Positions 34,812 through 42,161 of a DNA stretch of 51,039 nucleotides are shown here, piece by piece. The DNA is from Coriobacteriia bacterium. Lineage in GTDB: Bacteria; Actinomycetota; Coriobacteriia; Coriobacteriales; Atopobiaceae. The position numbers and the translations under genes are program-made. Position 1 is the first letter of the stretch. The number at the start of each line of letters is the position of its first letter. The stretch is taken from NCBI GenBank assembly GCA_003150175.1, contig QAKZ01000038.1:1-51039 (forward strand). The letters run 5' to 3'. The notes under the pieces are model-generated. The model did no database searches. It had not been told where the DNA came from and worked only from the letters and a program-made list of their open reading frames with translations.

Positions 34812-36391
34812 CTACGAATAAGGGCTGTACGAGATGGCGGTCACGCCGTCGCCGGCCGCATGCGAGCTCCCGGCGGCGGGTATAACGACGATCTCGTGCG
34901 CGTCCCAGGCCATGCAGCCGTACTCGCCCGCCCAAATGGCGATCACCAGCCCGTCCGGGGTCCCGTAGTAGCGCGAGTCGTCGGAGACAGTCTCGCTTAG
35001 GTTGTCGGAGGTCAGCTGATCCGGGAACGAGCCCTTGGAGTCGGGAGCATTCACGAACTTGGCGATCGCCTGCGCGGCGAGCGCGGAGACCTCGTCGCGC
35101 GACTTCCCGTAGACGCCCTGGCAAACGTCCGAGAAGCTAGCTTTCTTTCCGCAGGAGAGGTCCCAGAACTCGCCCGTGATGCGCCAAAACCCGCGCGTCG
35201 TCGTCTGGTGCGAGAGCCGCGCGATCCGCACGCCCACGATGCTCCCGCCGACGGCCGTCCCCGTGGCGCTGTACTCGGTGGTCATTTGATTCCCGTTGTC
35301 CTGCGTCACGGAGGTGTTCTCGGAGAGGAGCTTCTCTGCGGCTCCCTTCTTCGCCAAGTTGAAGGCGCCGGACGCGTCGTCCGTGCCGTCGACGGCGGGA
35401 TACTTCCACGTCGCCTTGATGTCCGCCGCGGGGTAGCCGTACGGGACCTGGGGAGAAGCGCCGGGGTCGCGGTAGCTCACCGGCATGGAGACCGAGTGCA
35501 GCGACGCGAGCGTCGCCTCGAGGGCCTCTGCGCGGCGCTTCTGGGCGGCGTCGTCGCGGCGCGTGGTCGCAGTGTTCGCGAGGGCGTCGGCCGCGTCCGG
35601 GGTCTCGCTACCGCCCTTCTTTGCGTAGTCGCGCGCCGCCGCAATCTGGTCGTCGGTCACGTCCGCGGCGTCGAGAGGGTCGCCAAGCGGGATCTGCGCG
35701 TCCCCGCTCACATCGACCGGCTCGTCCTTGCCGAGCGCGTCACCGACCGTGACCTGAATCGTCCCCTGCGGGACGCCCCAGACGTCCCCCTCGCTGCCGA
35801 GGAGCGAAGCCGCGACGCTCAGCGTGTAGTCGCCCTGGACGAGCGAGATCCCGTCGCCCGCGGAGTCCACGTAGGCGACCTCGTCGACGTCGTTGCCGTC
35901 AAGGTCGGTGCCGGTCACGTGGACCGGCAGCTTCGAGGCGCCCGAGGAGGTGTCCCAGCCGGTGGACATGACGCAAACCTTGAGCGCGTGGCTCGAGTGG
36001 GCGGTGTCCCAGGCCTCTTGCTCAGCGGCGGCGCGCTGCTCGGGGGCGTAGACGCCGAAGTAATAGCCCGCGCCCCCGCCGGCGGCGAGAAGGACACTGA
36101 GGGCTGCCGCTATGGCAACCTTCTTTGCGGTGCGGGGCCGTTTGCCTGCCGGCGACGGCTCCCCCGAGGCGTGCGCCAGTTGCGTGGAGGGAGCGGGCTG
36201 CGGGGCAGGGTCGTCTGCGGGGCCGGGGTCGTCTGCGGGGCCGGGACAGTCCCCGTGGCGAGGGTCTCCTCCGTCGCGGGCGCCGGCTCCGCGGCCGAGA
36301 CTTCTTGCCCGCCTCGATCGACGGGGGCGCCGCACTGGGTGCAAAAGAGCGCGTCGCCGTCCAGCTCGGCGCCGCAGTTGTTGCAGTACAT
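34812..36391 (-). pseudogene. Zinc-ribbon membrane protein (copy 1), frameshifted
   Basis: The N-terminus MYCNNCGAELDGDALFCTQCG (split here as MYCNNCGAELDG and DALFCTQCG) is a four-Cys zinc ribbon, followed by a Pro/Thr linker. The remainder, TM helix KKVAIAAALSVLLAAGGGAG plus about 400 extracytoplasmic residues, is in another frame. The linker is encoded by 18-bp repeats (PAPQTT), and the last unit is one base short near 36206-36210. Adding one base would join the frames as TTPAPQPAPSTQ. The intact paralogue at 38968-40224 shows the expected layout. Start 36389-36391 has GGAGGAAAG upstream. The region beyond the TM has no recognised domain except the WDTSSGASKLPVHVTGTD stretch shared with the paralogue. 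Sequencing error is possible. Confidence 0.75.
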
Positions 36392-36420
36392 CTTTCCTCC
36401 TTGCTTGGCTGTTCTGGGCC

Positions 36421-36456
36421 AGCATACGCGTGGCCGCGCGCAGGTTGTTGCGCAAC
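36421..36456 (-). promoter_or_regulatory. Promoter of zinc-ribbon gene 1 with GTTGCGCAAC palindrome
   Basis: GTTGCGCAAC (36447-36456), then exactly 20 nt, then the -10 TATGCT (36421-36426). The palindrome's AAC edge overlaps the -35 position. The same arrangement occurs before the FHA gene and zinc-ribbon gene 2. Confidence 0.7.
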
Positions 36457-36521
36457 TTGTGAACGCTCCGACCGGCGGAGGGCTGGACACAGAGGCCGAC
36501 GCTTGGGGGCGCTATTTTGGG

Positions 36522-36569
36522 CAGGCCGCCTTCGGGACAGGCTGCCTTCGGGGAAGGCAACCTTCGGGA
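36522..36569. repeat. Three tandem 16-bp repeats
   Basis: CAGGCCGCCTTCGGGA, CAGGCTGCCTTCGGGG and AAGGCAACCTTCGGGA are contiguous in the 334-nt divergent gap between zinc-ribbon gene 1 and the FHA gene. The unit length equals that of the array at 32572-32635, though the sequence differs. Confidence 0.75.
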
Positions 36570-36632
36570 CAGACGCCCAGGATGGCCGAAGTCAGACGCG
36601 GCCCGGGCACAGCGCGGTCTGGGTAAATAATT

Positions 36633-36668
36633 GTTGTGCAACTTTACCGGGCAGCGCGCGGCTATGGT
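36633..36668 (+). promoter_or_regulatory. FHA gene promoter with GTTGTGCAAC site
   Basis: GTTGTGCAAC (36633-36642), then exactly 20 nt, then the -10 TATGGT (36663-36668). It is the plus-strand counterpart of the two zinc-ribbon promoters. Confidence 0.7.
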
Positions 36669-36725
36669 TAATCAGACCTCCCGCGGGATGCCGCGGCACC
36701 AACAGATCCGACCGAAAGACCGCCC

Positions 36726-37652
36726 ATGGACACCGAATCGCCGTCATACGCAATGTACCGGGTCCTCAGGGACTTCGGCGGCATCCCCTACCGAGACGCC
36801 GCTGCCGTCATCGTCGACGCGGGCGCCGCGTCTGGCGAGTCCACGCTCGGCGCCCGCATAGCGGACAAGACGTTCCTCTCGCGCCGCGTGGTCCACGCCT
36901 CCGCTGGGAACGCCCCCGTCCACGCCGACCTCGGAGGCGCCGCCGAGGCCCTTGCCGCGCGTATGGCCAAGCGCCTCGGCGAGGGTGCCTGGGGCCTCAT
37001 CTGCGAGCATTTCGCAGGGCCGGGCGGCGCGCGCATGGAGGAGAGCCTCTCTGCGTGCGGGCACGACGCCCTCGTGTACCGCAACGCCTGTGCCCGGGTT
37101 GCCGGCGCCGGCGAGCTGGACAGCCGCAGCCGGGCAACGCTCCTGGTCCTTTTGTTCATCGCCGCCGGCGTCACTGCTGACCCGGCGCTCGCGGCCTCGG
37201 AAGCCCGGGGCTACGCCGATCGCAGGTTGGGAGCGAGCGTCCGCACTCCCCCGCCCTCGATCGTCAAGGGAAAGAAGCGCGCGGAGAGTCCCGCGCCCGA
37301 GGGGCTCGGCCTTCTTCGCGCCGACGGCAGCTGCGCGAAGCCGCCGATCTACGAGGTCTCGCGAGGGCCCGAGGGCACCGTCATCGGGTCAATCCCCTGC
37401 GATGGCGACTCTATAGCCGACGTGGGGCCGGACGTATCGCGCCGACACGCGCGCGTGCGGCTCGTGGACGGGCAGTGGCTTCTCGAGGACCTCGGCTCCA
37501 CCAACGGGACCTGGGTCGTCCCCGGTGGGTCGCCCGCGCAGGGGAGGAAGCCGATCCGCGTGGAGCCGGACCGCCCCGTCGCCATCCAGAACGCCGACCA
37601 GATCCTGCTGGGGTCCTCGACCAGGTTCCTAGTCATGCGCACGGCGAGGTAG
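36726..37652 (+). CDS. FHA-domain protein
   Basis: A 308-residue cytoplasmic protein. Residues about 1-165 have no recognised domain: alpha-helical, Ala-rich, beginning MDTESPSYAMYRVLRDFGG. A linker with KGKKRAESPAPEG follows. Residues about 205-305 form a forkhead-associated domain, the phosphothreonine reader, with the core VSRRHARVRLVDGQWLLEDL and LGSTNGTWV motifs and Arg, Ser, His and Asn in the binding positions. ATG 36726 has GAAAGACC upstream (weak). It precedes the remains of a Ser/Thr kinase, a classic kinase-reader pairing, and shares a promoter design with the zinc-ribbon genes. The N-terminal part may be the effector, but this is unknown. Confidence 0.85.
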   Translation: MDTESPSYAMYRVLRDFGGIPYRDAAAVIVDAGAASGESTLGARIADKTFLSRRVVHASAGNAPVHADLGGAAEALAARMAKRLGEGAWGLICEHFAGPGGARMEESLSACGHDALVYRNACARVAGAGELDSRSRATLLVLLFIAAGVTADPALAASEARGYADRRLGASVRTPPPSIVKGKKRAESPAPEGLGLLRADGSCAKPPIYEVSRGPEGTVIGSIPCDGDSIADVGPDVSRRHARVRLVDGQWLLEDLGSTNGTWVVPGGSPAQGRKPIRVEPDRPVAIQNADQILLGSSTRFLVMRTAR

Positions 37653-37765
37653 GCGGCTCGAGGCTGGGGTTCGCGGCTGAGGCCCGGCGCTGGGCCTGCG
37701 GGGCCATCAGTAAAGTCATCGCACAAAGAAGCAGTGCCGCAGCGGATTCAGCTGCACGAAAAACC

Positions 37766-38013
37766 GAGACCGTCGGTAATCGTGCACGGGAATCCGGGAG
37801 TGTCGGTACCGACGGTCCGGGTTTCCGGCACAACGGCTACCGACGGTCGTGGTTTCCGGTGAGAAGCGCCCTTCTTCGCACGTGAATCCAGGAGGGTCGG
37901 TACCGACGGTCGTCGATTCTGGCGCAGCGGCTACCGACGGTCCCCGATTCCCGTGCGCGAGTACCGACCCTCCCCGATTCCGGTGCAGGATTACCGACCC
38001 TCCCCGATTCCCG
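37766..38013. repeat. Palindromic repeat array, copy 2 (22-bp unit)
   Basis: Same plan as the array at 34621-34790, but longer. Half unit (37766-37778); inverted pair (37787-37828); single (37838-37859); 22-nt spacer with GAAG..CTTC; inverted pair (37882-37922); three direct units (37932-37953, 37962-37983, 37992-38013). Spacers are otherwise 8-9 nt, giving a 30-31 bp period. It occupies most of the gap between the FHA gene and the kinase remnant. Sequence 37653-37765 holds nothing recognisable. Confidence 0.88.
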
Positions 38014-38056
38014 CGCGTTTTACCGGAGCTCAAATCAAGGTTGCGAGCTTCCCGGC

Positions 38057-38093
38057 CTCGCCCGCATTGGAGCCAGGCACCGATGCGGGCGAG
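38057..38093. repeat. Perfect 11-bp inverted repeat at the kinase truncation point
   Basis: CTCGCCCGCAT (38057-38067) and ATGCGGGCGAG (38083-38093) are perfect complements around a 15-nt loop, with partial further pairing. The right arm includes the first ATG of the kinase remnant. It could hide that start or mark a rearrangement junction. Confidence 0.7.
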
Positions 38094-38844
38094 CAATTCA
38101 CACGTCGACCTGGGGAGCTCGAGCATCGAGCGCGAGGACGCGTCCTTCACGATGAGAAACGACGTCTGGCGCAACGGCACGCCCGAGTACGCCGCGCCCG
38201 AGATGCTCACCCGCGACGTCCCCGGGGTGGCCGAGCTCAGGCGATCCCCGTCGGTGGACGTCTACGCCCTGTGCAGCGTCCTGTACGAGATGTACTCCGG
38301 GCGCACGCCGTTCGACGTCGCCTCCTCCCCGCTTGCGTCGCCCTACGCGCTCAAGACCGAGGGCGAGCCCGCTCCGCTCGAGCCCGCGTGCCCCGAGGAC
38401 GAGCCGCTGGTGGAGGCAATCACGGCGGGCATCCATGCGCGCCAGGAGGAGCGCGAGGACGCGGCCGAGCTGCTCGGGCGCCTGCACGCCTGGCGCCGGG
38501 GCGAGAAGTACGAGCCGGACCGCGCGCCGGAGCCGAGCGAGTTCGCGAGGGCAGTGGCCAAGGGGACGCATCTCTCGATGGAGGGGAAGCCGGCCGCGGG
38601 CGTCGCGGGCGCAGGGCGGCCGGCGGGCGCGGTCAGCGCCGCGGCCAGCGCAGGCGGCGCCGGCGCGCCAGGAGTCGCTCATGCGAACGAGCCGCAGGCC
38701 AAGGGCAACATCGTCCTCAGCCGCCGGGCGCTGCTCGCCGGCGTGGGCGCCGTCGCGCTCGCCGGCGTCGGCTACGCCGCGTGGCGCACGCACTGCTTCG
38801 GCCTGACGCGCCCCAGGGCCCTGGACGACTACAGCTGGAAATGA
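38083..38844 (+). pseudogene. Ser/Thr protein kinase, C-terminal remnant
   Basis: From the first ATG, 253 residues. VDLGSS (8-13) looks like a divergent DFG motif. GTPEYAAPEM (32-41) is the activation-loop/APE signature, and SVDVYALCSVLYEMYSGRTPF (57-77) is subdomain IX. The whole N-lobe, with Gly loop, VAIK lysine and HRD catalytic loop, is missing. Upstream sequence is a repeat array. After the C-lobe comes an Ala/Gly-rich linker and a TM helix (about 216-234, RALLAGVGAVALAGVGYAAW), the layout of PknB-like membrane kinases. It cannot be an active kinase. It is next to the FHA gene and would have been its natural partner. Confidence 0.8.
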
Positions 38845-38872
38845 CGAAAAGGGACAGTCCCTTTTCGTCATT
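38840..38872. repeat. REP-like hairpin overlapping the kinase stop
   Basis: AATGACGAAAAGGGA and TCCCTTTTCGTCATT form a perfect 15-bp inverted repeat with a CAG loop. The kinase TGA stop (38842-38844) is part of it. A partial copy lies at 40308-40334. It may serve as a terminator. Confidence 0.85.
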
Positions 38873-38876
38873 CTGA

Positions 38877-38922
38877 GGCGGGCGCGGGTGCCCCGTGGCA
38901 CATCGGAGCATCCGCGCCCGCC
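38877..38922. terminator. GC-rich hairpin between kinase remnant and zinc-ribbon gene 2
   Basis: GGCGGGCGCGG (38877-38887) pairs perfectly with CCGCGCCCGCC (38912-38922). T tracts are weak on both strands. It is likely a bidirectional terminator for convergent genes. Confidence 0.55.
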
Positions 38923-38967
38923 CCATGCTCGTCACCGCGGGGTTCGCGCTTTTGCCGCGGTCGGCGC

Positions 38968-40224
38968 CTACACTCTTCCGGAGGTGCCACTGCGCGGCCC
39001 GGTGAAGATCACCTTGTCGTAGGGGATCCCGGCGGCCTCGAGCTCCTTGGTGCCGGCTGCGGCCTCGTCCTTGCTGCCGTAGATGCCCACGACAGCGATG
39101 CCCTGGCCATCGGCATCGATGCTGGGCCAGTTCTCCTTGTGGAGAAGAGAAGAGCCGACCCCCTGCTTGAAGGCGTACAGCGCGACCGCGCGCGACGTCG
39201 CCTCGTCTCCCGAGTAGATCTTGACGGTCCAGAAACCGTCTCGATGGTCGAGGAACGGGCCGGCGCCGTTGCTTGTTTGCTTGCGGTCGAACTTGAAGCT
39301 CGTGGAATCGATGCCGTCCGACCTCGTCCCGTCGTCGTAATTGGTCGAAAGCGCGCGGCTGACCAGGTCGCCCATCGCCTGCTGCTTCTTTGCTGCGGCT
39401 TCCTCGGCGGCCTTCTTCCTCGCGGCCTCTTCCTCGGCGGTCTTCTTTTGGGCCACGGCGTCGTCTCGCTTGGCCGTTGCCGACGAGGCGAGCTGATCGG
39501 CGGAGCCCGCGGCGGCCTGGGGATCCTGTGAGGCGTAGCGCTTCGCCTCGGCGATCTGGTCGTCGGTCACGGTGGTCATGTCCGCGGGCGTGAGCGTGAC
39601 CGCGACGTCGCCCGTGGAGTCGTAGTCGGTGTCGGGCAGCGGCGCGACCTCGTCCGGCGTCGCCGGGACGTCAGGCGAGTCGGGGTCGACGTCGGTGTCC
39701 GCGCCGACGGTGAGCGACGCCCGCTGCGAGGGCACGTCGAAGAGCGAGCCGTCCGCGGCGATGGGCGAGGCCGCGACGACGATGTCGTAGGTGCCCGGGA
39801 TGAGCACGATCCCCGTGCCGTCGGACGCGACGTACTGCACCTCGTCGACGTCCCCGTCGGCGCTCGTCCCCGTGACGTGGACCGGGAGCCTGGATGCCCC
39901 CGTCGCGGTGTCCCAGCCGTCGACCGAGACGGCGATCTTCACGCGCACGTTCACGTGCGCCCGCTCGTCGGCGAGCTTCTGCGCGGCGGCACGGCGCTGG
40001 CCGGGGACGTAGGCGCCGAAGTAGTACCCTGCTCCCCCGCCGCCCGCGAGCAGCGCGACGACGAGCCCAGCGATGGCCGCCTTCTGCGCGACCGAAAGGG
40101 GCCTCTTCTTTGCGGGCGCGGGCTCGTCAGGTTCGGGCGCGGCTGGCTGATCGATGCGCGCGCCGCACTCCGTGCAGAACGCGGCGTCGTCGTCGATCTC
40201 GTGTCCGCAGCTGGGGCAAATCAT
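38968..40224 (-). CDS. Zinc-ribbon membrane protein (copy 2)
   Basis: A 418-residue predicted membrane protein. The zinc ribbon MICPSCGHEIDDDAAFCTEC has Cys3, Cys6, Cys17 and Cys20. A Pro/Ala-rich linker follows, then one TM at about 46-68 (AIAGLVVALLAGGGGAGYYF). The extracytoplasmic part contains a beta-rich region (WDTATGASRLPVHVTGT) shared with copy 1, a long Ala/Lys/Glu coiled coil (about 240-290), and a C-terminal WTVKIYSGDEATSRA-type domain of about 90 residues that resembles SPOR-like folds (tentative). ATG 40222-40224 has AGAGAGGT upstream. The zinc-ribbon/TM/extracytoplasmic layout recalls TcaA-like sensors. The substrate is unknown. Confidence 0.8.
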   Translation of the reverse strand: MICPSCGHEIDDDAAFCTECGARIDQPAAPEPDEPAPAKKRPLSVAQKAAIAGLVVALLAGGGGAGYYFGAYVPGQRRAAAQKLADERAHVNVRVKIAVSVDGWDTATGASRLPVHVTGTSADGDVDEVQYVASDGTGIVLIPGTYDIVVAASPIAADGSLFDVPSQRASLTVGADTDVDPDSPDVPATPDEVAPLPDTDYDSTGDVAVTLTPADMTTVTDDQIAEAKRYASQDPQAAAGSADQLASSATAKRDDAVAQKKTAEEEAARKKAAEEAAAKKQQAMGDLVSRALSTNYDDGTRSDGIDSTSFKFDRKQTSNGAGPFLDHRDGFWTVKIYSGDEATSRAVALYAFKQGVGSSLLHKENWPSIDADGQGIAVVGIYGSKDEAAAGTKELEAAGIPYDKVIFTGPRSGTSGRV

Positions 40225-40259
40225 GTTCAGGACCTCTCTTCAGGCTTTTGACAGGCTCC

Positions 40260-40295
40260 ACCATAGCGTTGCCCGTCCGCGCGTTGTTGCGCAAC
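40260..40295 (-). promoter_or_regulatory. Promoter of zinc-ribbon gene 2 with GTTGCGCAAC palindrome
   Basis: GTTGCGCAAC (40286-40295), exactly 20 nt, then the -10 TATGGT (40260-40265). The layout is identical to the promoters at 36421-36456 and 36633-36668. Confidence 0.7.
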
Positions 40296-40307
40296 ATCCG
40301 GATGGCG

Positions 40308-40334
40308 AGAAGGGACCGTCCCTTTTCGTCATTA
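40308..40334. repeat. Second REP-like element, overlapping an ABC transporter stop
   Basis: Read on the minus strand, AATGACGAAAAGGGAC is identical to the element at 38840, followed by a degenerate right arm GTCCCTTCTCGCCAT. The TAA stop of the ABC gene (40332-40334) is within it. Confidence 0.75.
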
Positions 40335-42161
40335 CGCGAACTGAGAGCGGTAGAGCTCGGCGTACGCGCCGCCGGCGGCGAGGAGCTCGGCGTGCGAGCC
40401 CTGCTCGATGATGTCGCCGTGGTCCATCACGAGGATGAGGTCGGCGTCCACGACGGTCGAGAGCCTGTGCGCGATGACGAAGCTCGTGCGGTCCTCCATG
40501 ATGGCCTCCATCGCGCGGACGATGTACTGCTCGGTGCGGGTATCCACGCTCGAGGTCGCCTCGTCGAGGATGAGGATCGCGGGGTCGCAGAGCATGGCGC
40601 GCGCGATGGTGATCAGCTGGCGCTGGCCCTGGCTCACGGCCTCGGCGTCGTTGGCGAGCATCGTGTCGTAGCCGTCGGGCAGCGTCCGGACAAAGAAATC
40701 CACGTGCGCCGCCCTCGCCGCGGCCTCGACCTCCTCGCGCGTGGCCCCGGGCTTGCCGTAGGCGATGTTCTCCGCGATCGTCCCCTCAAAGAGCCAGGCG
40801 TCCTGCAGCACCATGCCGAACTGCCGGCGGAGCTCGGCGCGCGGGAGGTCGCGCGTGTCCACCCCGTCGAGCGTGATGCGCCCGCCGTCCACCTCGTAGA
40901 AGCGCATGAGCAGGTTGATCAAGGTCGTCTTGCCCGCGCCGGTGGCGCCCACGATGGCGACCTTCTGGCCGGGCTCCGCCACGAGGTCGACGTCGCGCAT
41001 CAGGGGCTTGCCCGGGACGTAGCCGAAGCTCACGTGCTCGAAGGCGACCCTTCCGCGGACGGGCTCGGGCAGCGCGGCCGGCGCCTCGGGGTCGGGCACG
41101 ACCTCTGGCTCATCGAGCAGCGAGAAGACCCGCTCGGCCGCGGCGAGCGCGCCCTGGAGCATGTTCACCGTCATCGAGAGCTGCGTGAGCGGCTCGGTCG
41201 CGTTCGTCACGAACTGGAAGAACGCCTGGAAGGTGCCCACGGTGAGCGTGCCCGCGAGCACCATCATGCCCGCGAGGACGCCGCAGCACACCTGCGCCAA
41301 GCGCGTGACGAAGCGGATGGCGGGGCTCGCGAACTCGGTGATGAAGTCGACCTCCGCGCTCGCGTCGGCGAGCTCGGCGGAAACGGCGGCGACCTCGGCG
41401 GCGGACGCCTCGTCGCGCCCGAAGGCCTTGATGACGGTGCGGCCGGAGTACGCCTCCTCGACGACCTCGGTGAGGCGCCCGAGCACGGCCTGCCTACGAG
41501 CGGCGAGCCGAATCGTGCGCGCGGTCAAAAGGCGCGTGACCGCGAGCGACGCCAGCGCGAAGAGCAGGAAGACCCCGCCGAGCGCGGGGCTGCACGTGAG
41601 CATCATCGCGACCGAGCCCACGAGCGCGACCGAGCTCGATATGAGCTGCAGCACGCCGCGCTGCAGCACCTCGGAGACCTTGTCGAGGTCGTTCGTAGCG
41701 CGGCTGATGACGTCTCCGGGCTGGTGCGCGTCGAAGTACGACAGCGGCAGGCGCCCGACCTTGGCCGAGATCTGCCGCCGCAGCCCGAGGTTCAGGCGCT
41801 CGGCGAAGCTCGCCATGACGAGCGAGGCGATGGTGTAGAAGAACCACGCAGAGGTCCAGATGCCGAGGTAGGTGAGGATCTCGCGCCCGCCGTTGCCGAA
41901 GGCGGTCACGTAGTCGCCGCCCGCGGCCCAGGCGGCCTGGATGTTTCGCCACAGCAGATCGACGAGACCCGCCGAGTAGCTGATGGCGGCAAGGGTCAGG
42001 ACGACGTTGCCCACCGAGCACGCCGCCGCCACGACGAGGCGCCAGCGCTCGGGGCCGACGCTCGCCCACAGGCGCCGCGCGGTGCCCATGGCGTCGGTCG
42101 GGACGTCCTCGGCGCCCACCTGCGGGTTGTTCTTCTCGTTGTCCGTATTGTCGTTAGTCAT
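40332..42161 (-). CDS. ABC exporter half-transporter A (canonical ATPase site)
   Basis: A 609-residue membrane-ATPase fusion: six TM helices (about 40-330) and a nucleotide-binding domain. Walker A is IVGATGAGKTTL, signature VSQGQRQLITIARAM, Walker B ILILDEATSSVD with catalytic Glu, and the switch is IAHRLSTV. ATG 42159-42161 (MTNDNTDNEKN) has GGGGAGGTG upstream and overlaps the upstream half-transporter by 8 nt. With that gene it should form a heterodimeric multidrug-type exporter controlled by the adjacent MarR protein. The exported compound cannot be read from sequence. The stop lies in a REP-like hairpin. Confidence 0.9.
   Translation of the reverse strand: MTNDNTDNEKNNPQVGAEDVPTDAMGTARRLWASVGPERWRLVVAAACSVGNVVLTLAAISYSAGLVDLLWRNIQAAWAAGGDYVTAFGNGGREILTYLGIWTSAWFFYTIASLVMASFAERLNLGLRRQISAKVGRLPLSYFDAHQPGDVISRATNDLDKVSEVLQRGVLQLISSSVALVGSVAMMLTCSPALGGVFLLFALASLAVTRLLTARTIRLAARRQAVLGRLTEVVEEAYSGRTVIKAFGRDEASAAEVAAVSAELADASAEVDFITEFASPAIRFVTRLAQVCCGVLAGMMVLAGTLTVGTFQAFFQFVTNATEPLTQLSMTVNMLQGALAAAERVFSLLDEPEVVPDPEAPAALPEPVRGRVAFEHVSFGYVPGKPLMRDVDLVAEPGQKVAIVGATGAGKTTLINLLMRFYEVDGGRITLDGVDTRDLPRAELRRQFGMVLQDAWLFEGTIAENIAYGKPGATREEVEAAARAAHVDFFVRTLPDGYDTMLANDAEAVSQGQRQLITIARAMLCDPAILILDEATSSVDTRTEQYIVRAMEAIMEDRTSFVIAHRLSTVVDADLILVMDHGDIIEQGSHAELLAAGGAYAELYRSQFA

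Noticed and set aside
37766..38013. CRISPR-like regular repeats
   Set aside because: The period is 30-31 bp but spacers are only 8-9 nt and similar to each other. Units occur in both orientations and there are no cas genes.
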